From Rotaria sordida (taxonomy: Eukaryota; Rotifera; Eurotatoria; Philodinida; Philodinidae), in the NCBI GenBank assembly GCA_905250125.1, contig CAJNOL010000192.1, forward strand, positions 62,001-126,000: a DNA stretch of 64,000 nucleotides. The letters run 5' to 3'. Below are positions 47,445-60,496 of the stretch, piece by piece. Each line of letters opens with the position of its first letter. Positions within the stretch are counted from its first letter, which is position 1. The notes below the pieces were generated by a model. It was not told where the DNA came from. It saw only the letters and a list, made by a program, of their open reading frames with translations, and did no database searches. The translations under genes were made by a program, and so were the position numbers.

Positions 47445-48699
47445 AAAATAAATTTAACATTTTGTGAAAAAAAAATTGTTCTAGTTTTTTTTTCCATTTT
47501 TATGTTAACAAAAAATACAAAAGAACAGAATAAAATAACAAAAAGAAGAAAACTATGATCGTTCAATCTTTGTCTTTTTTTAATTTTTTTATTCAATATT
47601 AATATTCGAAATATAATTATTTTGATATAACTTCATGAAATTTTAATACCATATATACAGACAAGTGTATATTAATGATTATTCAATTTTGAGTTATTTC
47701 AAATGCGTACAAAATTAAGATTTTCTCTATGCTTTCAAGTAAACTTCTTTTTACAATTTAATAAAAGCATAACAAGGGAAGCATAGATGTATTTACAGAT
47801 ATCTTTGTTAAGAAAATTATCAAAAATTTATTGTTATGATTGAATGTTTATACGAGCAGCATTCAGTCCTGAACATTTTTCATGTGATCTAACGTTTTCG
47901 AACAGGTCATTTTATCTCAGTGATTGAGATCTGTGATAGTTCTATTTGAAAAGAGTAATCTAAGTTGCAGACTATATCTGAAATAGATCTGTTCTAAATA
48001 AAATCACATTGAATTATGAGCTGTCACACATTTATTTTCTATAGTTCTAAAGACTTCAAATGTTAATTATATTTAAGAAACTCGATCTCAAACTTTAAAT
48101 TTCAGCTAAATGAAATTATGAAGTACGAAATGTTTAAGAGCCCAGTACTTGTACTTGAACAAAAAGCGATAAAAAAACATTTTTTTTTTTTTTTGTTGAC
48201 AAAGGCTTGTTCATATCTCGCAAAGGAAAGAGTCATGGGCACAAATGATTTTAAGATTTTCTTAGTTCCACTAAAACCTTCTTATGATGAAAAGATCGGA
48301 AAGTCTAAATACCTCTCTCGTTAGTATATAAATCTGTTTTTTGTGTTAGATTTACTTCAAATAAGTTCGATTTAATTTTTAGAATCAATAATTTTCTATT
48401 GAATCTTTTCCAATAAAATTATTGTAAAAAAAAAAATTTATAAAACTTTTTTCATATTTCTTTTTTTTTATTAAATTCGAACTTTGCCAATTTCAAGCTA
48501 AATCATACTTATTGTTTTCATTTACAATTAATCAAATAAATAAACTGTATTTCTCATAAATCATATTTGTACTTAAAGCACTTTTTATGTTGTATTAAAT
48601 CACATCAACAATTATACAGAAAAGACAAAACACAAAGTTATCATATTAATTAAATAAATATTTAAAAAAACAAAAAAAACAAAAAAACGGAATGTTTTT
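47445..48699. other. Spacer between convergent genes
   Basis: Non-coding 3' flanks of eL28 (+) and MFSD11 (-). It contains long T and A runs (for example around 48180-48195). No gene or structured repeat was recognised. Confidence 0.55.
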
Positions 48700-51600
48700 T
48701 TATGCAATTGATGATGAATAATTTTGATAACTATCGTGTTCATTATCCTGTAGAGTAACAGTTACTGATGTGGCTGTGAATTCATTTTCCGATTCATCAA
48801 ATAAAACTTTAAAGAAAGCCAATGTACCAAAAAATAAAAATATAACAACTATTAATAATTGCCATTCAAGTTGAAGTGAACCAGCATAAAAAAATGCAAC
48901 AGCAGCCATTAAAGACTAAAAACAAGATAGAAAATATAATAATAAATGTCTAATCGTATATATATATATATATTTACCTGAACAAGTTTAAATATTGCAA
49001 AAGCTGAAGCCGTACATTGTTTATATCGTGTAGCTAATACATTCATTAACTATAAAAATCAAAAGTAAGATTATTGAAAATTAATTTTTTTTTTTTTTTT
49101 TTTTATAAAATTTACTTGAGTATTTAAACTACTATCACCAAGACCAACAATAAATGAACTTATAAATGCAATAACTTGACTTGTTTTAGAACTATAAATA
49201 AAAAGATTTCTTTTCATTTTTATTTATTTGATTATAATTTTACCTATAATCAAAATATGGTTTTGCAATTGTTTCTTGAGATGGTGCATTCGATGGAAAA
49301 TTAACAAATACTGAATAATAATAAATTATTTGTAAAATAAAACCAACAAGAATCATTAAAGCTCTTTGTGATGATGTTTTTGGTTTTGTAATAAATCCAA
49401 ATAGACCTCCACCTAGGAAAAAAAAAATATAGTTTTCAAAAAAAAGACGAATGATGGTTTGCAGGAAAATCGACTCATTTTATTTTGATAATCTGTATTA
49501 TGTACAAAAAAAAAACTGATATCATATTCGGAATCTACACACAAAAAAAAACTAGTGTCGACCTATGTATGTTTTGAAGTTATTCTGATGACTTTTTATT
49601 TTCCATCAAAGTTGGAGTCTTAGTGCTCATCGAAAAATAAAATTCATCAAAAAAAAAGTCTTGAAACATACATAGATCGACACTATTTTTTTTTTGTACA
49701 CGAACAGATTATCAAAATACAATGAATCGAGTTTCCTATAAACTATCATCCGTTCTTTATTTTTCTAATTAATTTTACCTAAAATTTCACCACAACCAAC
49801 AAGAATACCATGCAAACCGATCAGTCGTTTTCGAGTATCTATATAGGAAAAAAAGCGCCAAGATATATTTAATACAAACATTTTTTATTTTTACCTCCAT
49901 ATTTAACATAATGTCCAATACATGTTCCATAAACTCCTTGAAAAAATGTTGTAGAAAAGCCTACAAACAAAAAAAAAATCCATGCTTAATACATAGATAA
50001 TTGAACATGATCATTTAATTATTTACCCGAATATGCAAATGGCAGAAGTAATAAAAGCATATTACGTGTTTTTAATAATCTTACAGCTATTTTTAATGTT
50101 TGAACAATATCTACTAATGTATTTCGTCTTTCTTCAACAGTATGAATTAAAGTATCACGATTTTTTTCAACATATGAACGCCATATAATAAATACAAATA
50201 AAACTAAACCAATAGCTGATACAATTGAAAAAACTATAAATAATGGTATACGTGTTGCACTATCAATCATTTCAGTTTTTAATGCTATATAAACATAAAT
50301 ATTGCCAGCTAAAAGACTATTTCAAAACAAAAATAATTTTTAAATATAAAAAAAAACAAAAAATTCTTTTATTTTTTAAAAAATTACCTAACTTGAAATA
50401 AAGCCCAAAAAATACCCGAATTACGACTTATTGTTGAATCATTTGAATTATTTGCTAAATAAACACCTTGTGCTGTCCAAAGAATAGCAGCACCTATACC
50501 AATTAAAACTGATACAATGTAATATGACCAAGTCATTGGATAAATAAATGAAAGAACATAAAGACTAAAAATTAAATGAAATCAATAAAAATTTTTTTTT
50601 ATTATATTATCTGCTTACAAATAAGTTGTTCCACCGAGAAACATTGCAACAGCTGGTCGAAATATTGATACAATCGCAGGAGCAAATATATTTGTTAAAG
50701 CAAAACATGAATATAGAATAGCCATACTAAAATTAAAGAAAAATGAATTAATTCAAAACGTTTCAAAGATTTATCTATCGAATGATGATCGATGTTTTAA
50801 CCTCATTAATTTAATGATGTATCATTTCTTTAAGTCCTTTATAATTGCGTACGTTAATGCTACTATCGAATTCTATAATGATAGTAGCATTCTATAGAAC
50901 CGGAAGCATCTAAATGTTAAAAATGACTCATCTTTACCATGCATTTTGACGAATTCGCACATGCCTACACAAGCTGATTCATATTTTTCTTAGCAGATCA
51001 ATCGATCGAATATCGTCACAACTGTATTTTTAATTCGAATGACATCAGATATTTTCATACATATGACACTGGAGAAAAAAAAACATGACTGCTTCACTTC
51101 GGTACGTGAGTTCAATACAAGATTATAAAGTATCATTTTGGAACAATTTTTTCTGTCTATTCTGATTGTGATGCTCAATTACAAAGTTTCGTTTCAATGT
51201 ACAATGGAATTCATCGTAAAAATTAATATATATCAAAACAAGATTTGTCTTTTGTTTTATCATGTCTATCAAAGTTTTCAAAACATCAGAATTTTCCAGT
51301 AATATATTATACTGTTAAGACTAAAGAGTATTATTGTTGTAAATAGAATCATTATTAACATATTTCAAATATTCTTATTAAAGAATTAGATAGTTATTCA
51401 GAATATTCACTTTATAGTTATTTAAACTTAATGAATACATTGAAATAAAATTCTTTATGCTGAATTTTATTGTATGTCTTATTTTAATAACGAAAAAAAG
51501 CAAATGACTTAAAATTTGTTTTTTTTTTGTTCTCACCTGGTATAACCACTTCCATGAAATCTATTGCCATGAGTTGTGTCATTTTTGACTCCTTCCAATA

Positions 51601-51751
51601 CACTTTGCTAGAAAGAATATTAACAATTTAGTTATGATAAATTTTTTGAAAATAATATTAATACTGATATCATGCCAGTAGCTTGAAATGCAGTAAATAA
51701 AACCATAAATGCTGAACCAAGTAATATAACATTCATCAATCGATTATCCAT
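48700..51751 (-). CDS. MFSD11: UNC93-like protein MFSD11, major facilitator family
   Basis: Eleven exons on the minus strand: 51751-51665, 51607-51537, 50726-50619, 50564-50388, 50316-50027, 49960-49895, 49838-49779, 49412-49244, 49191-49116, 49049-48978 and 48915-48700. They give 463 residues (human 449). MFSD11 is a multi-pass membrane protein of the UNC93 branch; its substrate is not established. Matches to the family run in order: FMVLFTAFQATG, FHGSGYTSMAILY, IGAAILWTAQG, SRNSGIFWALFQ, FFQGVYGTCIG, LIGLHGILVGCGEILGGGLFG, GLGDSSLNTQ, SAFAIFKLVQSLMAAVAFFY and LEWQLLIVVIF. The hydrophobic segments fit about 11-12 membrane spans. Intron 2 (809 bp) and intron 7 (366 bp, carrying a foldback) are longer than the others (about 50-120 bp). 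The C-terminal tail is acidic and hydrophilic. An AG lies 18 bp before the ATG. Confidence 0.94.
49442..49758. repeat. Foldback MITE in MFSD11 intron 7
   Basis: The left arm from about 49442 (GACGAATGATGGTTTGCAGGAAAATCG.. region) pairs with the right arm ending about 49758. AACGGATGATAGTTTATAGGAAACTCG is its reverse reading, and TTTTGATAATCTGT matches ACAGATTATCAAAA. The inner part also pairs (AGTGTCGACCTATGTATGTTTT with AAACATACATAGATCGACACT). It fills almost the whole intron and has no coding frame. Confidence 0.75.
50849..50893. repeat. Small hairpin in MFSD11 intron 2
   Basis: AATGCTACTATC and GATAGTAGCATT are perfect complements separated by about 20 bp. It lies in an unusually long (809 bp) intron. 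It may be the centre of an older foldback insertion. Confidence 0.4.
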
Positions 51752-53842
51752 GATTGTTATTATATTTTCTATTTCTAATATAACGATTGAACTAATAACC
51801 AGTAGTTGTTCTTATTAAAGGCAACACTCGCGAAAAAAAAACGACTGTTGGTGACCTTCCAAATTATCTAAAGATAAGATTATAACAAAAGAAAGAAAAG
51901 ACGACAATAAGTATCGTCACGAGAAGAAGAAAAAAAGAAATATTTTTTTTTAAAACATACTTCAATTTGATAGAATATTATTCATTAAGTTTTTCATTAG
52001 TCAAGGAAACTATAGTACATAGATTTTATTAGATTAGAACATATCTAGATAATTATATACATATAATGAAAAATAAAAATAAGTCTACTTTGTCTTTTTC
52101 ATTACTATATTCGTATATTAAAGATAAACAGTTTCATTCAAGTTAATAAAAACTTAAAATTTCTTTTCAATAATAATAAAGCATAATCACGTGTGTTTAT
52201 TTCTATTAAAAGCTGTTTCTATATTCATTGATCGAATAAGAACCAATCAAATGACGTGCTTATAATTCTCTTTTTTCCTGATGGATTTATATATCTTTTA
52301 CAATAGTTTAAAATTATAATAATAAATTATTCTTAGAATTCTTAAGATAAAAGGTATTATGTCTATCTCTTAAAGATTCTCTCAGGATCGATTTACCATT
52401 TAGAACGGTCCGTTTGGGCTGAAACTTAGAGGAATGTATGGTCTTAGTGAGAAACACTTGCGATAAAAATTTCAGCCTGATATATCTTACTAGACCAAAC
52501 TTCCGACTTGTTTTTATAGCTTCCAGGAGAATCGAAATAACTTTATCCTTATAAGAGGTACAAAGCTCGAGCTGATTTCAAATTAAAGCTGCTAGCCTCT
52601 GTGCGCAACTCTTCATCGGATAGAATTTTGAAATTTCCTTCCATTCATTTTTTATGACCATTTTAGTGGACATGATGTTCAAAGTAAGCATGAAAAAAAA
52701 GGTAACCCCTCGACAGTAAATCCCACTTTTCTCAGTCCAAGAATCAAGTATCAAAAATCCATCCGATGAAAAGTTAGCTCTCATTCAGACCTTTGAAACA
52801 AAAAAACAAGTATCGGTTATACTCTGGCCGAGTGGAAGTTATTTCAGTTTTCCTGCATGGAAACCATGTTTTGAGAAAAATGCTTAAGAAGTTTTGGAAA
52901 TGGATTTTTCCATTCAACTTCAGAAAAAATCATATTACAATGATATACATTTTTAATACATTTCAGTGGACCATTTTAAAGCACGTAAAATAGATGAAGA
53001 TAGCTAACGGCATCTGTCATGTTGGTTACTATAAAAATGTTTTATTCAATGCTGATGTAAGTGACAACGCAATTTTTTCAAAATAGTAAAACTTTTAAAA
53101 GCAACGAAAATATCTCTGAAAACATGATGGTAGGTAGGGTCGAAGTTTTGTCTGATAAGTCTGTGAAAATCTAGTCGTTTTGTGAAAAATTAGATATATT
53201 CTGGAAGCCCTGAAATAATATCAATCTCTTCATAGTCTCATATCAAGCAAGATAACGATCAAACACATTCAATGATGAATCAATTCTTATTTGGTAGAAC
53301 AGTAACAGTCACTTACTCGTGTCAAACAAAATCGATTAAAACATTTCCAATCCTAATGACTTATAATATATCATTATACATTATTCTTCTATACAGTGGA
53401 CACATACCAGATTACCTATGATGATTAAAGTTTTATGTTGCACCAAACCGATTCTATGGATGTGAGTGTTAGCAAATAGGAGATCCACATCCCCACACCT
53501 ACCCTAAGATGAAGATTTGGAAGTATTGAAAACAACATATAAGAATCATATTGGATCAACAACTCTCTGTGAAATCTAAAAAAATGTAGAACCTTAGAAA
53601 AAATTCTCAGTTTTTATATGCGTACTGCTGCTGCTCTATCGATGTATGTATTACATGTAAAGTAGAGATTCAGAAGGACGCAAAAAGTAGCTTCACTTCC
53701 TCAGGAAAATTTTTGAGTTCAAAATGTTGAAGAATTAATTCGGTCAAGTTAACCTAATTTAATGTCGACGGTTTTTTTTTCGATGCATACGTAACACTTT
53801 TCATAATCACTACCAGAGCTGAGCAGCAGGACAGGACTAGCC

Positions 53843-53912
53843 AGAGGGTGTGGGTGGGTGTGGGTTTGAGTCTTCGCTTGACCTACTCACATCCACAGCC
53901 ACACCCTCTCTT
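53843..53912. repeat. GT-rich telomere-like tract
   Basis: AGAGGGTGTGGGTGGGTGTGGG lies at 53843-53864, in two blocks of TGTGGG joined by TGGG. It is followed by an inverted CCACACCCTCTCT at about 53900-53912. TGTGGG is the telomeric unit known from the bdelloid Adineta vaga. The tract is short and imperfect, so a telomere origin is only a possibility. Confidence 0.35.
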
Positions 53913-55155
53913 TCTTTTTATATTTTTATTCGATGTTATTAGAATTTTCGCTTAGTCCTAAGTATTATAGACTTTGTCTAAAAGAATGCTAGAATTAAAT
54001 TCAAAATAGAGTTGTTATATGCATTATTATAGGCGAGGCATTTTACTATATATCCATGCAATAAAACCTTCGATGCTAAATGTTTTATAAAATTTAAAAT
54101 ACCGTGGTCAGAACTCTTGGTATTCCCTAAGTATTTATTTTGCTAAAGTTTTCTTACTGCAATACAAGTGCTGATAACAGAATATTCTGGTATGAGTCTT
54201 TTATCAAGAGACGAGAGATCAATGTTATGGAATCACATATGTGGTACGCGAAAGAACATGTGGGACAACGTTTACATATCTTATAAAAACAATACCTACA
54301 AAAGACACGGTTGGCGTGCGGGTATGGATATCTTATTCAAATGCAGCCACACACCTACATCCACACCCTCTAGTTCAAAAACATCCAAGCTTTTCTCTAG
54401 AAAAAATTCAATATTATCTATTGCAATTTATTGAAGTTCATAAGTTTTTCAGCGGAAGCCTAAAAGCTTCATAGTAATTTCAGACCAATATAGAAAATCT
54501 GAATACTTATGAATTCTATTCGATCATATAAACTGCAAAATTCACCAAGATACATCAGAATTAATCGCCACCCACCAGAATCTCAGTCTTCAAGGTTTCT
54601 TCTTTCTTTTTTTGACGGAAATTCTAGAGACGATTTCCCATCTGTTCACTTAGTTTTCAAGGGTTCTAATGGAACTGCATGGATTTCAATGGTAAGACGA
54701 CTATTGCTCTACTGACATATGTTCCCACGACAGTTGCTCTAGAGATACTTTCTCCTGACGACACTGGCTCCCTGGACAGTTCAGAATATTGATGTCAGTA
54801 TCGATGAGGGTAATGATGTGGATGTGAGTAGAGAGTGAATATGGTTGGTTGTATGTGAGGATACGGATGTGGCTTAATGTGAGTGTTAGGAGCAACAGTC
54901 ACGGGGGGCATCTGTCAGGAGAGCACTCCTCATAGAAGCGATTCCAATAGCGGGTAGGACAAGCATCAGGATCTGTTGTTCTCTTTGTAAAATAGAGTAG
55001 TCAAGGTTGGATGAATAACATGTGATAATCACATTAATTTATTTACTACATATTTTGAATTATACGTACCTTTTTTTATGAATCTTTTTGATCTTCTCGC
55101 TTTTGTGAAAAATTCAGAACACTAATTTGTATTGATGAATCATAATGAGTTCTGA

Positions 55156-55202
55156 TGGATCCTGGTAGATCCTAGTGGATCTTGGTTGATCCTGGTGGAT
55201 CC
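55156..55202. repeat. Short tandem repeat, 10-bp unit
   Basis: Nearly five copies of a unit close to TGGATCCTGG, with one or two changes per copy. It is a minisatellite-like tract outside any gene. Confidence 0.7.
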
Positions 55203-55933
55203 ACTTTTCTCCCCTTGTCCATACCCACACCCCACACCCATTTATTAAACCGCCTCTCGCTTTTCAGTGTCTCTTCTGGATTTTTACAGTGTTCAGAATC
55301 TTATGACTACTTCTGAGTTTCCCAAAATACTTTCTGATAATACCAATTGTCAAAGTTTAGCATGTTACTTTTTTCATCAAATCTTTCTTCCGAGATTACT
55401 GGAATCGAAATATAAAAATTCAACATCCTTTGTTTTTTATTAGTCGGTTTTCTCAAGGAGAGGCTCTCAAACAAAGATAGCGTATAGCTGTCTAAAAAAC
55501 ATTCTCGATATCTGAAGATGTTTGCCGAGAATACTAAAAGTACACTAGAATAATACGTACTGAATTGAGTCTTGACTCAAGTTCAAGCTCAAATACAGAA
55601 GTACCAAATTACATCTTATAATCAATTATAGTTTTTCGCATTCATCTAACACTGTGAAACACCGCATTCAGTAGAAAACCGAAAAGAATATTACGTACCA
55701 CTATCTACAAACTCATCAGAATATACTTCAACTTTAGTTCATATGTTTTGTTCCAATCTTTACCGTTTCTTTTAGCATAGAAAAAAGCAGCATTAGAGAG
55801 AACTACAACAATAAATCATTGATTGGTACTAAAACTAAAATGCTGTCAATTTTATTGTTAAATAATAAATGTATTACATTAGTTCAACTAATTATCTTTT
55901 AAGATAGATTGATTGTATCCAACAGAAGACGCC

Positions 55934-58412
55934 TTAGATTTTATAGCGTTCTGGTGCTATTTCAATCAATTCATCAGAGATTTGTCGAATTGGCAGGTCG
56001 CGAAGGCCATCGATAGTTGATTGTGAAACGGGAAAATCCCAGAAATTGAACAATGGAACTAAATTATAGCCTACTTGATGCGAGAAGGTTTTGATCCAAT
56101 GATCTATCTTGTCTTGATTACTAGTCAGATTCGGTTTAGTTTGTTCATATTGACGAAAGACAGCCTTGTAGCTATTCCAACCAAACTCTCGTGCTAGTTG
56201 TGCGTAGATAAAGAGAGCAATGCCAGGATTTGTTTTCCATTGATCGAAACGTGACCCTTTCTGTATATACTCGCGCGTCATCTTCATTTGATCCTGAAGC
56301 CAAGAATGAATCCATGGTTGAAGATGACAAACAACATCCATCGCATGTAAAGAGAAGATATTCACTGTTACTTCACCAGTACCATCGAAAGCTAAACAAA
56401 GTCTTTTTTTTCCACAACATCTAAATGTACACATCTAATACTCACTCCACCAACCACGCTGCATGTTATGACCGATCTCATGAAAAAGACCCCAAGAGCC
56501 TTTCTTTTCTAGTATATCACTATTCAATAAGAAGTTTTCAGCATTTGGATCAGATACATCCATACGAGTGACAATCGGATAGCCACTATCTAAAATGAAT
56601 TAATTCTTTTCGGCAATCATAAAACTCATGTCAGAATCAAGTTATTCCTACGCATATAGCCAGCCGATGGTTGTTCGTCGCATACGATGCGTTCTCGACG
56701 TACTGGTGTAGTACCTCGTAATTCATGATGAGCCATTATTATGCTATCCCAGAAACGAAGAGCTCGATCTAGTTGAGCACTATCCAAATGGAGTACGCTT
56801 TGCGAAGGAAGATTGAAAACAATGTATTGACCAGCAATGTCTGCCCATAGGCCTTGTGCGTTACTACGTTGGTCTTTCCAATGTTCTGTTCGATCCGAAT
56901 CCATGAGATCGTAAGTAGGTGATAGAACAACATGCTGTAGGCTAACACTAATCGAATTCGATTCATCATTAGGACTCTGAAGAAAGAGAAGACCACCAAA
57001 AGCTGAATTCATTCGGATACTAGTACCAGACAGCGGTTTACATATAGAAATACATGACCATCGACGTAATTCATTAGAATTCTAATTAATTAGGTGTACA
57101 TGCTGATATAAAGAACTTTCTTATATGAGTACATACTCTGAGATCATCACTGTGACAACCAATTCGGGCTGACCATCCAGTTGCACCACCGTGCTCTAAT
57201 ACGTCGATTTGTATGGGAATACCCGCAGCTACATAGTATCCTAAGAGAAAGATAGCGAACTTGATATCATTTCAAGATCTCCGAGCATCGAAGAACTTTA
57301 TAATCATTGTATTCTTTCAGGATTTGAGCATTTTCAAGCATACCTGTGCAATACCATTCGTTGGCCTTCGATTGAATATGAACCGTGACATTTGTTTCAA
57401 TAGACGGTGGATCATCAAAATCACCAGGAAAACTCTTTACGCCTAAAATTGATATACAATTACATTATAGTTTCTTGCTAAATTCGATCATACTCACCAG
57501 GAGCTTTGATACCAGGTAATGCACACAAAATACCACAGAGACCGGTCGATTGCTGTCGACATGCTTTATCTCGAATAGGACAATTACTCGCTGGAATAAT
57601 ATCACTTCCAGCATTGAGAACAATATTCTCTAGAGTTTCAACCGGTACACCAGGCAACGTATCACCTAGTTCCTTGATTGTCGATCCAACAATATTTAAA
57701 TTTTCGATATTATGCGGTTCGTCGACTAATGCCTGAACAGCATGATAAATATTTTTGAATTTGACCAATTCAGGTCGAAACGGAATCGGATCAGGACAAC
57801 GGGCACAATTATCGGTCACTTTGACACCAATATAATCACAAAAACGAGTAAATGGAAAATCTGAAAGAAATTTGCCACTATTTCGGCTTAACCAACCCCA
57901 AGCAGTTGTTCCACAAACAAGAGCACCACCTGCTTGTAAATATGCACACTAGTAATATGATAATATTCAATATATTCCTTATGACCAAAAAAAAAGAACA
58001 TAATGTTATTTACCAAATCATCCATGAAAGTATCACTTTTAGTATTATGTCCATTCCAAACGAGAATTGTTCCATGTTCCTTGACATCATCCATCGAGTC
58101 TATCTCGTTGATCGATTCGAATCGTGCATCTTGTCCTTGAGACAACCATTGACGACAGTTTTCAACAAAACGCTGATCTTTTGTGTCATTAGTAAGAAAA
58201 ATAGCAGGATAACCATTATGTGCAAATACCAAACATCGACCATTGCCGAATCGAGTAGCAACAATGATGACATTATTAGAATCATCACCACATAGCACAG
58301 CACGTGTATCGTATGTCATTGGAATGAGAGTTCCAGGAGTGCCTATTTTACTGAGGGATGTAACACCATTGAATAAAATTTGAGGCACTTGATCAAAATC
58401 GTTATCGTCCAT
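55934..58412 (-). CDS. TRPM8 channel-associated factor-like protein with M60-type peptidase domain
   Basis: Seven exons on the minus strand: 58412-58014, 57948-57498, 57442-57344, 57240-57137, 57081-56652, 56589-56446 and 56391-55934. They give 694 residues in exact frame. The N-terminal half (about 1-280) resembles the TCAF/FAM115 N-terminal region: GVTSLSKIGTPGTLIP, a VIIVATRFGNGRCLVFAHNGY block and GGALVCGTTAWGW. The C-terminal half is a peptidase M60-like domain: HEIGH at 531-535 with the third ligand in GTGEV (E549), meeting the HExxH..E gluzincin pattern, so zinc binding and catalysis are plausible. M60 enzymes often act on glycoproteins; animal TCAFs bind TRP channels. No signal peptide is visible, so cytosolic action is more likely. 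Intron 6 (54 bp) was placed to restore the conserved WWTFDGTGEV block. An AG acceptor lies 20-23 bp before the ATG. Confidence 0.88.
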
Positions 58413-60496
58413 CTTCTTGTTTCGTTATTGCCTACTTAAGAAATAATGATATGCATTCAAAACATAGGCGATGTAATGCAATCATTTACTTACTCCTTCG
58501 CAAGTCGTATCGATCAGAATGATTCGAATAAAGACAAGAGAAAAAAACATAATAACATCAATTTATATATATATTACCTTGTGAGTGCATCGCATATGCT
58601 TTTCATTGCAACCTTATTTTTGTGTAATCATATTTATTTATTTTTTTCGTGTTTTGTCTTGGCAGAACGCATAAAAATGACAAGGTGTAACGAATGAATA
58701 AGTCAAGAAATCAACACTTCATATATTGACTACCGTACATTTTTCTCAAAAAATGAATTGAATAGCAACATATTGAAACGATACTCGAATTAAACTCAAT
58801 ACAGCACCAATACCCAGATAACTTGCGATGCATGATGAACTACTCGAATGTATCGCCTTAGTAATCATTATACAAGTCAAGAGAGTTTTATTCTAGTGCT
58901 GCTATATTAGTGCGAGTTGTAACAAGAGTAAATTATTGTTCAAAGAAGCTTGAGTGCAAGAATCACTCTATCGTTTTGATTAGATTGATTTAGACAGGAC
59001 TGATGAAGAACATCAACTTCTTCGATCTTGAGATTTACGTGCTTGCTTATTTCTATTCACCTTTCATTATGAAAAGTTCGACATTAAAGTGATATCATTT
59101 ATTAGTAAACGATGTTTCTCTCATTAGAGAAGGAGAGTTAAATAAAGGTAGAAAAAAAAATGTAATGAGTCATCCACATTTCAGTGACTTTCGACCTTAT
59201 CAAGAATGAATTAATGATTGAAAAAGTTATTTTCTTTCAAAATATTCAATAAAATTAAGTAAATGATAAAGATTTGAGCACTTTATGATCCCTTGTGAGC
59301 AGAAAAAGTGCTAATATATAACATATACAGTTAGATAGAGCACAAAAATCGCTAGACACATTCTTATGAATAAGAATTTCAACTTCAGTTTTCTTGACAT
59401 TCTCGTATAATAAAATGATTTGAACACATTACTGAAATACGATCTTAGAAAAGCAGTTTGATGGAAATTACTAAACGTTCAAACTGTCCTGTTTCAAAAA
59501 AAGGTTGTCTTTTCTGTTAGTAAGATTTATCCTTATATAAAATTATAGAAAAGATACTCACGCTCTTGAAATCTTCGAAAACTACTTGTAATGACGCCTT
59601 ATATCTATCGATAATAATAAGCCTTCTAGAATGAAAGATGATTGCCTTATACCCCTGGTCTTCTATTGAGAGTCCACTTTTAGTCAGACTTTAATAGAAA
59701 TCTTTTAAATTAATCCATAACTTTTGTTAACGGTTTTAAGGCGTGGGGTGTCGGTTAAGAGAAGAGCTACATGCGAATCATGACTTTTCAAACCAATATC
59801 AAAAATGAAAATCTAAAGTATAATTTCATACGAGTTTGTCTATGGCTTGGTGAAATCTTTCTTAAGTATAAAACTAGCAATAAAAGACAACAATTGCATA
59901 CAGTAAAAATTCAAGAGATACAATCAGTTTGAGAATCAAAGGTATTAAATTACCTTTATAGTTTTGGGTAATAGATAGAGATAAACTTTCTATTTTTAGA
60001 AAATAAAATATAATAATAAACAAAAAACATATTCACAACAGTATAACATCAATGAAAAGAAATGAATAATAAATTTATTTAAGAAAATTGAGAAATTTCA
60101 TAATAAATAAATAACTAGATATTTCTTAATTAATAAAATTATTCGTTTATACTATAATGCGTGTATATATCTTCATAGTATGAAATTGCAATCGATTCAC
60201 AACACAAATTTCTATCCAGAATTATACATAGACATAAAATAGTTCGAATACTCGCACGTGTAATTTTAGTGCTCATGCTTACAAGTCGTGTCTGCTAGAT
60301 GAATATATTTACTATGACGCTGAAATTTGAGATATTACTGTATGATATTATCGTACAGAGTCCTCTGTTTTGAGTTGTTTTCAATTGGTTAGAATTGAAC
60401 TATTGAAGATACAGACGTCATCGGTCTGTCTATTTATTTGACTTTCTGTGCAAAGTTTTTATTTATTACACTTTATTTCTCAAGTTCCATGCAATA
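58413..60496. promoter_or_regulatory. Divergent intergenic region
   Basis: 2.1 kb between the M60-type gene (-) and the SAM-domain gene (+), so both promoters should lie here. No open frame or repeat was supported. Acceptor-like AGs sit at 58432-58436 (minus) and 60483-60484 (plus), close to each start. Confidence 0.45.

Larger units (their letters stand above)
51752..55933. other. Gene-free region with GT-rich and tandem repeats
   Basis: 4.2 kb with no supported gene. It has several patches of GGTGTGGG, TGTGGATG and CACACCC words (53843-53912, 54320-54372, 54815-54885 and 55213-55240) and a 10-bp tandem repeat near 55156. The short open frames at 54168-54434 and 54509-54715 overlap these patches, have no homology I recognise and are not called. 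Confidence 0.5.

Noticed and set aside
54168..54434. 88-codon frame on +
   Set aside because: It overlaps the GT/CA-rich repeat patches and has no family motif.
56400..56434. Separate gene starting at the ATG before the last M60 exon
   Set aside because: That sequence lies in a 54-bp intron; removing it restores the conserved WWTFDGTGEV block.
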